DNA of 64,000 nucleotides, taken from contig NZ_JADEYP010000005.1 of NCBI RefSeq assembly GCF_020295405.1, positions 62,001 to 126,000 on the forward strand, written 5' to 3'. The notes below the pieces were generated by a model. That model searched no databases, was not told the origin of the DNA, and saw nothing but the letters and a program-made list of their open reading frames with translations. Below are positions 26,619 through 36,914 of the stretch, piece after piece (position 1 is the stretch's first letter; the number at the start of each line of letters is the position of its first letter). The position numbers and the translations under genes were made by a program. The DNA is from Sphingobacterium bovistauri (lineage in GTDB: Bacteria > Bacteroidota > Bacteroidia > Sphingobacteriales > Sphingobacteriaceae).

Positions 26619-28877
26619 ATGTATAATCTACCTATTATAATTTTACTTACTATAGTTTTCAATAGCTGTACTCATCATCGTATGAGTACAGAGAAAACTA
26701 TTTTAGATTATGTTGATCCACTTATTGGCTCTGGAGGTCATGGGCATGTGTTTGTGGGGGCATCTGTGCCTAATGGTATGATTCAACTTGGTCCAAATAA
26801 TCTTTCCAAAGGTTGGGATTGGTGTTCAGGATATAATGATGCCGATTCAACTATTGTAGGATTTGCACATACACATCTATCGGGTACAGGAATAGCAGAT
26901 TTGGGTGATATTCTGTTTATGCCTATTGTAGGTGATGAACAGTATACTCCAAAAGACTCTTCAATATATTTTTCTCGCTTCTCTAAAAAGGACGAAAAGG
27001 TAAATCCTGGATATTATAAAGTTAAATTGGATACTTCAGATATTGAAGTTGAATTAACAGCAAGTACGCGTGTAGGCTATCATAGATATCATTATCCCGA
27101 TGCTGTAGAAAATAAGCAAGTATTAATCGACTTACATGAAGGAGTTAAATCTTTAGAGGCGAGAAAGGGTGCTTTGGAATCTTATGTTGAGGTATTGAAT
27201 GATTCTACGATTGTAGGTTATCGTTATTCGGATGAATGGGCTAAGAATCACAAGGTGTTCTTTTACAGTGTGTTTTCTTCAAAAATAAAATCATTCAAAA
27301 ATTATGATTCAAATAAATTTATAGATTCTAACATACTTCGTGGTGAGGATATAAAAACTGTTTTATTGTTTGGTGATGAAGTCGATGTTTTGAATGTTAA
27401 GACTGCAATTTCATATGTTTCCATTGATGGTGCCAAATTGAATTATGAGGTAGAAGCATTAGGACGTGATTTTGAGGAGATTCTTAAGGAGTCAGAGCGC
27501 TTGTGGTTTGATAAGTTAAGTGCTATACAAGTTGAAAGCAAAGATGAAGAAACGTTGAAAAAATTCTACACATCTATGTATCACGCTGCTATAAGCCCCT
27601 CTATTTTTTCAGATGTAAATGGACAGTATAGAGGTGCTGATGATCAGATTCATGAAGAAGAGAATTATAATACGTATTCTATATTTTCATTTTGGGATAC
27701 CTATAGAGCCTTTCACCCATTGATGACTTTAATAGACACAACTGTTGCAGATTATTCAAATAGTATTATGAATATTAGTAATCAGCAAGGAAGAATGCCT
27801 GTCTGGCATTTAGTGGGTAGTGAGACAGATTGTATGACGGGAGTTCATTCTATTCCAGTACTGGTGGATGCTGTTCTTAAAGGTTTATACGACCATCCAC
27901 ATGATGTATTAAAGGAGGTAAGTCAATTCTCAGATTACAATTATGCTGGATTACCTTTCATAAATAAGTATAATTATATACCTGCTGATAAAGAAGTTTG
28001 GTCAGTTGCTAAAGGTTTAGAATATGCGGTTGACGACTATGCTATTGCTCAATTGGCGTTGAAATTAAATAATCAAGTATTATATGAAAAACACCTAGCA
28101 AGGTCTATCTTTTATCAAAACTATTTTGATAATAAGTCGGGCTTTATGAGAGGTAAATTGGCTAATGGAGATTTTAGAACTCCTTTTGATCCTAGTCATA
28201 GCTTACATCTTGAGGATGATTATGTAGAAGGTAATGCGTGGCAATATACTTGGCTTGTTCCTCATGATGTGGAGGGATTGATAGATTTATTTGGAGGTAA
28301 ATCAAATTTTGTTAACAAGCTAGATAGTCTATTTACAGTTGATTCAAAGTTGAATGAAGGAGCTTCTGTAGATATCACAGGTATGATTGGGCAGTATGCG
28401 CATGGTAATGAGCCTAGTCATCATATAACATATTTATATGCCTTTGCGGGGCAACCTTGGAAAACAGCGGATTTAATTAGAAAAATTGATAAGGAATTTT
28501 ATAAAACTACAGCTGACGGCTTGATCGGAAATGAGGATTGTGGTCAAATGTCTGCTTGGTATATTTTTACATCAATAGGGTTTTATCCTGTCAATCCAAA
28601 TAATGGTGTTTTTGTGTTTGGCTCACCATTGGTTGATAAGGCTTCTATACGTCTTAATAATGGTAAAACATTCAAAATAGAAGTGGTAAATAATTCTAAG
28701 GAAAACAAATACATACAGTCTATAGAATTGAATAATGAAAAACAAAATAAATTTTTCATAACGTATAATCAAATTATGAAAGGAGGAAAATTAGTAATCA
28801 ATATGGGGGATACACCAAATTATGATGTGGAATCAAAAAGAGAGAATTATGCTACATCACCGCAAACCCTATTCTAA
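26619..28877 (+). CDS. GH92 family alpha-mannosidase lipoprotein
   Basis: A 752-aa lipoprotein (lipobox FNSC at about residue 17). It is a complete GH92 enzyme: YVDPLIGSGGHGHVFVGASV and NGMIQLGP at the start, GFAHTHLSGTG, FSFWDTYRAFHPLMTLI, MTGVHSIPVLVDAV, NAWQYTWLVPHD and the catalytic-region NEDCGQMSAWYIF near residue 645. GH92 enzymes are exo-acting calcium-dependent alpha-mannosidases, some acting on mannose phosphodiesters. The lipid anchor suggests action at the cell surface or in the periplasm. It lies 18 bases after the AGE gene and 52 bases before susC. Confidence 0.95.
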   Translation: MYNLPIIILLTIVFNSCTHHRMSTEKTILDYVDPLIGSGGHGHVFVGASVPNGMIQLGPNNLSKGWDWCSGYNDADSTIVGFAHTHLSGTGIADLGDILFMPIVGDEQYTPKDSSIYFSRFSKKDEKVNPGYYKVKLDTSDIEVELTASTRVGYHRYHYPDAVENKQVLIDLHEGVKSLEARKGALESYVEVLNDSTIVGYRYSDEWAKNHKVFFYSVFSSKIKSFKNYDSNKFIDSNILRGEDIKTVLLFGDEVDVLNVKTAISYVSIDGAKLNYEVEALGRDFEEILKESERLWFDKLSAIQVESKDEETLKKFYTSMYHAAISPSIFSDVNGQYRGADDQIHEEENYNTYSIFSFWDTYRAFHPLMTLIDTTVADYSNSIMNISNQQGRMPVWHLVGSETDCMTGVHSIPVLVDAVLKGLYDHPHDVLKEVSQFSDYNYAGLPFINKYNYIPADKEVWSVAKGLEYAVDDYAIAQLALKLNNQVLYEKHLARSIFYQNYFDNKSGFMRGKLANGDFRTPFDPSHSLHLEDDYVEGNAWQYTWLVPHDVEGLIDLFGGKSNFVNKLDSLFTVDSKLNEGASVDITGMIGQYAHGNEPSHHITYLYAFAGQPWKTADLIRKIDKEFYKTTADGLIGNEDCGQMSAWYIFTSIGFYPVNPNNGVFVFGSPLVDKASIRLNNGKTFKIEVVNNSKENKYIQSIELNNEKQNKFFITYNQIMKGGKLVINMGDTPNYDVESKRENYATSPQTLF

Positions 28878-28929
28878 ATAGTGGTTTAATTAACAAATAA
28901 ATATTAAAAACAATTTAATAACGTAATCA

Positions 28930-31900
28930 ATGAAGAAAAACCTATTATTTATTGTATTTTTTCTTCTTACAGCCAATCTCTTTGCTCAAGAGGTGACTGT
29001 AAAAGGACAAGTTGAACATAATGGAGTTTATTTGGATGGAGTTTCTGTACTTGTTCAAGGAACAAATAAGGGAACTTCTACGAATAAGAACGGGGAATAT
29101 TCCATTAATGTGAAAAACGGAGAAGTTATATCTTATACTCTTGTTGGGTATCAAACGACTAAGATAACTTTTGCTGGACAAAGTGTATTGAATGTACAGC
29201 TAGCTGTCGAAGCAATCGTCCTTGAAGAAACTGTAGTTGTCGGCTATAGTACACAAAAGAAGGCAACATTGACAGGAGCCATTTCTACATTGTCTGGTGA
29301 GAGTGTAAAGGAGAGAAGTGTAGCTTCTTTGTCAACAGCGCTTCAAGGTAAGATGCCAGGTGTTACTGTTCAACAAACATCAGGACAACCAGGGGCTGAT
29401 GGGGCTAACATTAGGATTCGTGGTATTGGTTCTATTAATTCCAATACTTTCCCATTAGTATTAGTAGATGGTATAGAAATGGATATCAATCAAGTTGATA
29501 TGAACTCTGTAGAGTCAATCTCAGTATTGAAAGATGCTGCATCATCATCTATCTATGGTTCAAGAGCGTCTAATGGTGTTGTTTTAATTACAACAAAACG
29601 CGGGAAAGAAGGTAAAATTGTCACCACATATAGTGGCTATTCTACGCTTCAAAAACCAACTAATATGCCAGAAGTAGTTTCTGCGTATGAGTATTTGCAA
29701 GCAGAGCTAGATGCAATGGATAATGCGGGTATTTCCGTTTCTCCAGCACAAAGAGAACAGCAATTAAAACTAATTGAAGACCAAAGAACTCTAAAGCCTG
29801 ATAATTGGAATAGATATGATACCGATTGGAAAGCGGAGACGATGAAAGATTTTGCAATAATGCAAAATCATAATCTTTCTTTAGCTGGCGGAAGTGATAA
29901 GTTGAGTTTCTTTGGATCAGGTACATATATGCATCAAGATGGCTTAATTCCAAATAATAATTTCAATAGATTTAATATCGTCCTGAATGCTGATGCAAAA
30001 ATTTTGCCTTGGATGAAGTTCGGTATGAACACTATCTTAAGAGATGCAAAAACATTAGAGCCTTCTATCTCATCACCTAAGAGCATTATTAATAAGTCAT
30101 TATATATGCTTCCTACCTTGTCTGCAGCTCGTGAATTAGATGGAAATTGGGGGTATGGTAAAAATGGAGATAATCCTACGGCACAAGCAAATGCAGAAGG
30201 AGAAGATAGAAATAGAAGTTCTGAACGTGTATTGAGTGGTACATTAACATTGACTCCATTGGAAGGTCTAGAAATTATCGGTCAATACTCAAATCGCTCT
30301 GTACAGGGACGAAATCGTAATTTGATAGTACCTTATAAAACATCATTGAAAGGTACTGTATTGGGTATTTATCCAGGTCAAGATAATTTGACTGAATCGT
30401 GGAGTGAAAATATCCGAAATTACTATAGAACTCAAGCTTCTTATGAGAAATCTATTGATCAGCATTATGCAAAGATTTTAGTAGGTTTCCAAGCTGAGGA
30501 TCACACAAGTACATCTTTCTTTGGTAGTAGAAGAGGATTTGATTTAAGCAGATATTATTTGAATAATGGTGATGGCGCTACTGCTACAGCTGGCGGCGGT
30601 GCTAGTAATTGGGCTATGCAATCTGGATACGCGAGATTGAACTATACATTTGATGATAAATATTTATTCGAAGCGACGGGTAGATATGATGGTTCGTCAC
30701 GCTTTACACCTTCTAATCGTTGGGGATTCTTCCCTTCGGTATCTGGTGGTTGGGTAGTGTCTAAAGAGTCGTTTATGGAGTCCACTTCTGATGTTATTGA
30801 TTTCTTGAAGATCAGAGCTTCTTATGGTTTATTGGGTAATCAAGATATTGGTAATTATCCATATACAGCGACTATCAATACTGGTTATGGATATTATTTA
30901 GGTGATGGAAAAGAATTGGCAGCAGGTGTTGCACAGACAAATTTGTCAAATAGTAATATCAGTTGGGAAAAGTCTGAACAAATTAATGTTGGTCTAGATT
31001 TGAATTTGTTTAAGAACAAATTGCAATTGACAGCTGATTATTATGTAAAAAATATCTACGATATGTTAATGACGTTTCCTCTTCCATATTATGCAGGTAT
31101 GCAACCTGCTTATTCTAATGCGGGAGATATGGAGAATAAAGGTTGGGAAGTAGCATTGACTTACAACAACAAGATTAACGACTTTAAGTATGGTGTCACA
31201 TTATCATTGAATGACAACAGAAATAAAATCACCAATTTGAATGGATTAAATTCTCAAGACCGTACAATGGTAGAGGGGTATCCTAACAATGGTTTGTGGG
31301 GATATCTAACTGATGGTTATTTCCAAGATTGGGATGATGTAGCAACATCTCCTAAATTGAGCGCTTCAGCGAGACCTGGTTTTGTTAAATATAAGAAAAT
31401 ACACGAAGGTGAGGGGGTTGATCCTTTATTAATAGACTCACGTGATTTAGTGTATTTAGGTGATCCTTTCCCACACTATGAATTTGGTGTTAATTTCAAT
31501 TTTGCCTATAAAAACTTTGATTTATCTGCTTTTATTCAGGGAGTTGGCGAACGTGCAGCATATATGAGTGGCGTTGGGTTGAAACCATTTGCTAATGGTT
31601 CAAATTTATTCCGTCATCAAATTGACTATTGGACTCCAGAGAATCCAAATGCTGCTTACCCTATTCTTGTTCCTGAAGCAAATTCAGGTGACAACTTTGC
31701 AAGATCTGATAAGTGGATTCAAGATGGTTCATATGCTAGACTAAAGAATGTCATTTTGGGCTATAATTTACCTCAAAACAAACTTGCTAAGTTAGGATTG
31801 AATAATCTACGTGTTTATGTAAGTGGACAAAATTTATTCACAAGAAGTAATTTCTTCTCAGGATATGATCCAGAGGTAAGTTATGGTGGTGGTGTTGGAG

Positions 31901-31956
31901 GAGAATTTTATCCAATCATGCAGACGTATACATTTGGATTAGATTTTAAATTTTAA
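28930..31956 (+). CDS. SusC-like TonB-dependent outer-membrane transporter
   Basis: A 1008-aa protein with a signal peptide (LTANLFAQ), a CarboxypepD_reg-like N-terminal domain (residues 21-95: VKGQVEHNGVYLDGVSVLVQ and so on), a plug domain (GVTVQQTSGQPGADGANIRI, RGIGSINSNTFPLVLVDGIE) and a C-terminal 22-strand barrel ending QTYTFGLDFKF. It imports glycan fragments across the outer membrane with energy from TonB. It has no anti-sigma (FecR-type) or STN extension, consistent with ROK rather than sigma/anti-sigma control. It is paired with the SusD gene 21 bases downstream. Confidence 0.96.
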   Translation: MKKNLLFIVFFLLTANLFAQEVTVKGQVEHNGVYLDGVSVLVQGTNKGTSTNKNGEYSINVKNGEVISYTLVGYQTTKITFAGQSVLNVQLAVEAIVLEETVVVGYSTQKKATLTGAISTLSGESVKERSVASLSTALQGKMPGVTVQQTSGQPGADGANIRIRGIGSINSNTFPLVLVDGIEMDINQVDMNSVESISVLKDAASSSIYGSRASNGVVLITTKRGKEGKIVTTYSGYSTLQKPTNMPEVVSAYEYLQAELDAMDNAGISVSPAQREQQLKLIEDQRTLKPDNWNRYDTDWKAETMKDFAIMQNHNLSLAGGSDKLSFFGSGTYMHQDGLIPNNNFNRFNIVLNADAKILPWMKFGMNTILRDAKTLEPSISSPKSIINKSLYMLPTLSAARELDGNWGYGKNGDNPTAQANAEGEDRNRSSERVLSGTLTLTPLEGLEIIGQYSNRSVQGRNRNLIVPYKTSLKGTVLGIYPGQDNLTESWSENIRNYYRTQASYEKSIDQHYAKILVGFQAEDHTSTSFFGSRRGFDLSRYYLNNGDGATATAGGGASNWAMQSGYARLNYTFDDKYLFEATGRYDGSSRFTPSNRWGFFPSVSGGWVVSKESFMESTSDVIDFLKIRASYGLLGNQDIGNYPYTATINTGYGYYLGDGKELAAGVAQTNLSNSNISWEKSEQINVGLDLNLFKNKLQLTADYYVKNIYDMLMTFPLPYYAGMQPAYSNAGDMENKGWEVALTYNNKINDFKYGVTLSLNDNRNKITNLNGLNSQDRTMVEGYPNNGLWGYLTDGYFQDWDDVATSPKLSASARPGFVKYKKIHEGEGVDPLLIDSRDLVYLGDPFPHYEFGVNFNFAYKNFDLSAFIQGVGERAAYMSGVGLKPFANGSNLFRHQIDYWTPENPNAAYPILVPEANSGDNFARSDKWIQDGSYARLKNVILGYNLPQNKLAKLGLNNLRVYVSGQNLFTRSNFFSGYDPEVSYGGGVGGEFYPIMQTYTFGLDFKF

Positions 31957-31977
31957 ATTATTTCAATTTTATTGATT

Positions 31978-33864
31978 ATGAACTTGAAAAAGAAGTTTTT
32001 CGCTAAGAATACATTAGTTACACTTGGATGTATATCGGTTTTATCATTAGCGAATGTAGGATGTAAGAATTATTTGGATAGAGAGCCTTTAAGTGAATAT
32101 TTGTCATCTAATTTTTATAATAACGAAGGAGCAATAAGGCAAGGGGCTAACGGATGTTATCAACGGTTGAAAATGAACCACAGTAGCTCTAGTAATATAC
32201 CATTTTCTGTGTTGTGGGATATGTATACCCCATTCGGTATAGAGCGTGCAGATAATGCATCCATTGGGGCAGGAACGGTTGACTTGAGAACGAATTTCAC
32301 ACAGGAACTTACTTGGTCAATTCTTTACACATCCATTGCAAGATGTAATGCCGTGCTTTCGGGAGCACAGCCTTATTATAACGATTTAAATGATAACGCT
32401 AGACGAATTTTAGCTGAAATTAAGGTTTTGCGTGCTCATTTTAATATTCAGTTAGTCAGCTTATATGGTGATGTGCCATATTTTGCTGAGCCTGTCTCGG
32501 AGGAACAATTAAGATCTACTGAAAGGAAAAATTGGTCTGAAGTGGTTGATTTAATTATTCAAGACTTAGATGAGGCAGCAGCAATACTTCCGTGGCAAAA
32601 TACTGAATGGGGTAGAGTTGACAAAGCAGTTGCATTAGGACTAAAATCTAGGATAGCTTTATACGCCGGTTCGTGGAGCAAATTTGGTCATGGTATCAAT
32701 GCTGCCAAAGATGAGCAGAAAGCAAAAGAATATTTTCAATCTGCCGCGACTTCTTCAAAAAGAATAATAGATGAGGGAGGTCGAGTATTAGCAAAAAACT
32801 ATAACGATTTGTTTACACGTGTTGGGCAAATGAAACCAGATGCTAAGAGTGAGAATATGTTGTTCATGATGTTCTCTGATTTTGGAGAAAAGAGTACTCA
32901 ATATATGTCTTTAGGTGAGCAAGTGCGTATGATTGGCCAAAGTGGTAGATTCCCTACGGGACAGTTGGTGGATACTTATGAGACTAGTAACGGTAAACGT
33001 ATTGATGATCCGACTTCAGGATATGATCCTAAAAAGCCATTCCAAAATCGTGATCCGCGTTTGAAATATACTATTTATACGCATCAGGATACTATTATAG
33101 GTAATACAGGAGGGAATAAGAAGAAATTCTTAATGGATGTATACAATCCGAAGACTAAGCAATGGGATGAGCAAGGTAATATGCAACTGGTTGAGAATAT
33201 AGATTATATAGGTTCTGTTGCACAATATGGATATATACAAAGTGGTGTGGGATATGCATGGAAGAAATACAATCATTTTGATGATGAAGCTTCTGCACTG
33301 CCAACCTATAATATTGTAATCATGAGATATGCAGAGGTATTATTAAATTATGCTGAAGCAAAAATTGAGTTAGGAGAAATTGATGCTACTGTTGTAAACG
33401 CAATAGATCAGGTAAGAGCACGTGTGGGTATGCCAGGAGTATTACAATCAGATCCATCTCGTGCGGGTAATGAATCAAAATTAAGACAAATAGTTCGTCG
33501 TGAGCGTAAAGTAGAATTAGCCAAAGAGGGTTTGTACTTATTTGATATGCGTAGATGGCGCTTAGGAGCAATACAAAATGCAGAACCAACATACGGTTAT
33601 CCTAAAGCTATCGGCGTTAGTGCTGCACAAAATATTTATCCTGATGGATACACTCAAGTTACACCTGATATGGTTCCTAACTATGGTGCTGTTGGGTCAG
33701 AAAGAGATCTTAATGATGTAGCTAGCTACCAAGCATACGGTTCAAAACTTCGTTCTCGTGATATAAGTAGAAACTGGGAAGACAGATTTTATTTGTGGCC
33801 AATACCACAAACAGAGCGAAATAAAGCGCCGTGGTTGACTCAAAATCCAGGTTATGGTGAATAA
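31978..33864 (+). CDS. SusD-like glycan-binding lipoprotein
   Basis: About 628 aa; start set at the ATG 31978 (an upstream TTG at 31972 would add two residues). The signal peptide ends at the lipobox ANVGC, followed by KNYLDREPLSEY, typical of RagB/SusD. TPR-like helices follow (EIKVLRAHFNIQLVSLYGDV with the conserved RAxFxxxLxxxYGDV), then IVIMRYAEVLLNYAEAKIEL and the late RRERKVELAKEGLYLFDMRRW (RRER-ELxxEGxRxxDLxRW pattern). It forms the outer-membrane lid of the SusC transporter and captures the glycan. Confidence 0.96.
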   Translation: MNLKKKFFAKNTLVTLGCISVLSLANVGCKNYLDREPLSEYLSSNFYNNEGAIRQGANGCYQRLKMNHSSSSNIPFSVLWDMYTPFGIERADNASIGAGTVDLRTNFTQELTWSILYTSIARCNAVLSGAQPYYNDLNDNARRILAEIKVLRAHFNIQLVSLYGDVPYFAEPVSEEQLRSTERKNWSEVVDLIIQDLDEAAAILPWQNTEWGRVDKAVALGLKSRIALYAGSWSKFGHGINAAKDEQKAKEYFQSAATSSKRIIDEGGRVLAKNYNDLFTRVGQMKPDAKSENMLFMMFSDFGEKSTQYMSLGEQVRMIGQSGRFPTGQLVDTYETSNGKRIDDPTSGYDPKKPFQNRDPRLKYTIYTHQDTIIGNTGGNKKKFLMDVYNPKTKQWDEQGNMQLVENIDYIGSVAQYGYIQSGVGYAWKKYNHFDDEASALPTYNIVIMRYAEVLLNYAEAKIELGEIDATVVNAIDQVRARVGMPGVLQSDPSRAGNESKLRQIVRRERKVELAKEGLYLFDMRRWRLGAIQNAEPTYGYPKAIGVSAAQNIYPDGYTQVTPDMVPNYGAVGSERDLNDVASYQAYGSKLRSRDISRNWEDRFYLWPIPQTERNKAPWLTQNPGYGE

Positions 33865-33880
33865 TCCTAAATCTTTAATT

Positions 33881-35680
33881 ATGAAAACAAATATTATAAA
33901 AAATAGTATACTGGCATCCCTTCTTATTTGCGTAGGACTAATGTTCTTTTCATGTTCAAAGGAAAGTGAATTAGATAGAGCGTATGAAGAGGTAAAGATT
34001 GTTGGTGTTAAAATCAATGATGTACTTCATTATCCGACATATGATGGTGATAATACCATTGTAGATATGCCAGCAGGAACAGATGTGTCTAATGTAGCAC
34101 TTGAATTATTAGTTGTAAATGGTGAATTACAAGGTTTTCCTCAACAGCTAAAATATGATGCTCGTAAGCCAATGGATGTTAGTTTAGTTGGTAAGAATGG
34201 GGTGAATAAACAAGGTAAATTACTTGTTAAATCGGCGCCTTTATTAAGAAATTTAATCATTGAAGGACTTATCATCCCTCAAACAGATATTCACTATAGT
34301 GCAAGTTCAATTGTGGTTCAAGTACCAGAATTAACTGATTTGAAAAATTTGAAATTAACACTAGAATTCGTCAATGGCGAGATGGTTGATTTTCAAAATG
34401 GTGTTGAGAAAGATTACACAAATAGTGTTCCAGTTAAAGTCAAAGGTATTGATGAAACTACAATCTATAATTACGATTTAATCGTGACTAGTGAACAAGT
34501 AGGACCTGCATTAATTAAGGGGATGACTATTAATGGTATCGAAACAGATTCAGTACAAGTTCTTGCAAATAATGTAGTTGTTCCTTTTGTAAAAGGCCTT
34601 TCCAATTTCTCTAATGCAAATTTATCAATGGAAACAGGATTTGCCAATGTAGTTGACCCTTCTTTTGTTGGAACAGGTTTGAACTTAATGAGTGGTAATA
34701 ATAAAGTGAAAATAACTGGTTCTGATGGTATACAAATGGAATTTACTATCGCACAACCTAAGCTGTCATTAGTGCCAAAAACTGAAATTTTATTTAGTAG
34801 TCTTGGCCTAGGTGCAAATGATTTGATAGGTTCAGCATTTTCAAATGGTAGTATTGTTATCCCTTCACATACAACTAATGTCGGTATGCATGTGTATGGA
34901 TTAAATGGAGTGCGTTCCAAAATATTAAGTATTCAAGGATTAACTTTCAATCATAGTTTGCGTCAAGTTGCTTCAGATGAAAAAGGAAAAATATTGGGTA
35001 TCGCCCTAGGGGTAAATGGAGCTGCTGTCAATGTATACAAATGGGATAATGTTGATGCTACACCTTCACTATACCTATCGCACACACAACAGAGTCTTGG
35101 CTTGAGTTATCAACCAAGAACTGCGGGTATAACTATTACGGGAAGTTTGGATGGTGACGCTACAATTGTAATCACTTTAGCCGGTAAAACTGATGTAGTG
35201 GTGTATAAAGTGGCAGGTGGGGTGTTGAATACAACTCCACAAAAGCTAAGTATACCTGCAGCAGGTACTAACTATTTTGAGGTTTCAGCATTGCCTAATG
35301 GTCGCAGTGGATACATTGGTACTTGGGTAAATAGCGTCATTGCTAATTACGGGTTGTTCTCGTTAAATAATACGATGAATGAAAACTTTAAAATATCAGG
35401 CCAGTACACTACAGCTAATAAGTTCTTTACATACAAGGGTAGAGATTATGTTTCATATACTATATTTCAAGCTAATAGAGGGATGATAATGCGTTTGATA
35501 GATTTTACCAATGGTGAACTTAACGCATTCCAAAACCCTATTCTAGATGTATTAATGCCATCTAATGCGGCTAATGGTAATGCAACAATGGATACAGATA
35601 TTGCAATTATAAATAATAAATTACATGTCATGTATAGTTGTTCTAACATTGGAATTCGTGTTTATCAAGTAGAAGAATAG
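33881..35680 (+). CDS. DUF5018-type surface lipoprotein
   Basis: About 599 aa, starting at the ATG 33881; an in-frame ATG 27 bases upstream overlaps susD and lacks a signal. The lipobox is FFSC. The N-terminal part has repeated Ig-like modules starting with KIVGVKINDVLHYPTYDGDN, with recurrent VNGELQGFPQQLKYD and VNGEMVDFQNGVEKDY segments of DUF5018 type. The C-terminal half looks beta-propeller-like (repeated YKVAGG, GYIGTWVNSVI segments). It sits in the SusE/F position behind SusCD and is presumably a surface glycan-binding protein. A terminator follows within 22 bases of its stop. Confidence 0.82.
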   Translation: MKTNIIKNSILASLLICVGLMFFSCSKESELDRAYEEVKIVGVKINDVLHYPTYDGDNTIVDMPAGTDVSNVALELLVVNGELQGFPQQLKYDARKPMDVSLVGKNGVNKQGKLLVKSAPLLRNLIIEGLIIPQTDIHYSASSIVVQVPELTDLKNLKLTLEFVNGEMVDFQNGVEKDYTNSVPVKVKGIDETTIYNYDLIVTSEQVGPALIKGMTINGIETDSVQVLANNVVVPFVKGLSNFSNANLSMETGFANVVDPSFVGTGLNLMSGNNKVKITGSDGIQMEFTIAQPKLSLVPKTEILFSSLGLGANDLIGSAFSNGSIVIPSHTTNVGMHVYGLNGVRSKILSIQGLTFNHSLRQVASDEKGKILGIALGVNGAAVNVYKWDNVDATPSLYLSHTQQSLGLSYQPRTAGITITGSLDGDATIVITLAGKTDVVVYKVAGGVLNTTPQKLSIPAAGTNYFEVSALPNGRSGYIGTWVNSVIANYGLFSLNNTMNENFKISGQYTTANKFFTYKGRDYVSYTIFQANRGMIMRLIDFTNGELNAFQNPILDVLMPSNAANGNATMDTDIAIINNKLHVMYSCSNIGIRVYQVEE

Positions 35681-35701
35681 ATTTTTAATTAAGTTTTAGT
35701 T

Positions 35702-35725
35702 AGGGAGGAGTGATCCTCCCTTTTT
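35702..35725 (+). terminator. terminator after DUF5018 gene
   Basis: AGGGAGGA / TCCTCCCT with loop GTGA, followed by TTTTT. It ends the long operon, although the family-10-type glycosidase gene starts only 12 bases later. Confidence 0.75.
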
Positions 35726-35736
35726 ATTGTAATGAA

Positions 35737-36849
35737 ATGAATAAAGCTATATATATATTATTATCTGTATTAGTTCTTTGTCAGTCATGTGCTGCCAAGG
35801 ATATACTACCCAAGCCTAACCCAGATAAAAGTGAAAAACCTTTTAAAGGTGTTTGGATTACGAATGTAGCTAGTGATGTTTTAAATGATAAGCAGGGTAT
35901 AGAGCGCGCAGTTTTACATTGTAAATCATTAGATATTACGGATATATTTTTAGTTGTATGGAATGGTGGATATACACTATATCCTAGTAAGATCATGTCA
36001 GATCATTTTGGTCAACCTATCATGAAAAAATTTGAAGGAAGAGATCCTTTACAAGAAATGATAGTAGTAGCTCACCAACATGGTTTAAAGGTACACGCTT
36101 GGTTTGAGTATGGCTTTGCTTCTTCCTATAATGCAAATGGAGGACATATTATTCAAAAATATAATCATTGGCAAGCAAAAGATCAACAGGGGAATATTTT
36201 AAAAAAGAATAATTTTGAGTGGATGAATGCTTTTCATCCAGAGGTACAAGGGTTTGTTAAATCTTTAGTACTTGAAGTCGTTAAGAATTATAATGTTGAC
36301 GGTGTCCAAGGGGATGATAGATTACCTGCATTACCTTCTACGGGGGGATATGATGAATATACAGTGCAATTGTATAAAAATGAGCATAATGGTAATGTTC
36401 CCCCTTCAGATTATTTGAATAAGGAATGGGTGGAATGGAGAAGTTCAAAATTAACCGTTTTTCTGAAGGATCTATATCAAAGTGTAAAAAAGGAGAAACC
36501 TCAAGTATTAGTAACAAGCGCTCCTAGTGTACATCCTTGGGCGAAAACTGAATATTTGCAAGACTGGCCTAAGTGGCTGAATGATGGAATAATTGATTAT
36601 GTGTTTCCACAAATCTATCGATATAATATAGAGGCTTATAAAGCGACTTTGAGTGAACAAGTGAGTTATCTTAATAATTCTACTCGAAACAAGTTTTTTC
36701 CGGGAGTATTAATTAGAAATGCCGATTATACACCTACTAAAGAGTTTTTTGATCAGATGATTATCTATAATAGACAGTTGGGGATTAGAGGAGAAGTTTT
36801 TTGGTTCTACGAAGGCTTGAAGAGTAACCTTTTTGAGTCGAAGAAATAA
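35737..36849 (+). CDS. family 10-like glycosylhydrolase lipoprotein
   Basis: A 370-aa lipoprotein (MNKAIYILLSVLVLCQSC). An upstream in-frame ATG at 35710 lies inside the preceding terminator, so 35737 is preferred. Glycosyl-hydrolase-like family 10 (PF02638) pattern: FKGVWITNVASDVLNDKQGIE, LDITDIFLVVWNGGYTLYPS, HGLKVHAWFEYGFASSY, NYNVDGVQGDDRLPA (the D-G-V-x-x-D-D-R catalytic-face strand) and YVFPQIYRYN. It should cleave a glycan in the periplasm or at the surface; specificity is unknown. It may be read through from the operon or have its own promoter. Convergent with pth across a shared hairpin. Confidence 0.88.
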   Translation: MNKAIYILLSVLVLCQSCAAKDILPKPNPDKSEKPFKGVWITNVASDVLNDKQGIERAVLHCKSLDITDIFLVVWNGGYTLYPSKIMSDHFGQPIMKKFEGRDPLQEMIVVAHQHGLKVHAWFEYGFASSYNANGGHIIQKYNHWQAKDQQGNILKKNNFEWMNAFHPEVQGFVKSLVLEVVKNYNVDGVQGDDRLPALPSTGGYDEYTVQLYKNEHNGNVPPSDYLNKEWVEWRSSKLTVFLKDLYQSVKKEKPQVLVTSAPSVHPWAKTEYLQDWPKWLNDGIIDYVFPQIYRYNIEAYKATLSEQVSYLNNSTRNKFFPGVLIRNADYTPTKEFFDQMIIYNRQLGIRGEVFWFYEGLKSNLFESKK

Positions 36850-36884
36850 AAATTTACTATATCTAGTAATGTAGAATAACTAAT

Positions 36885-36907
36885 AAGCCACTTTTCGTAA
36901 GTGGCTT
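36885..36907. terminator. bidirectional terminator between glycosidase and pth
   Basis: AAGCCACTT / AAGTGGCTT with a 5-nt loop lies between the convergent ends, with T-rich sequence on the plus-strand side. Confidence 0.65.
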
Positions 36908-36914
36908 TATTGTT

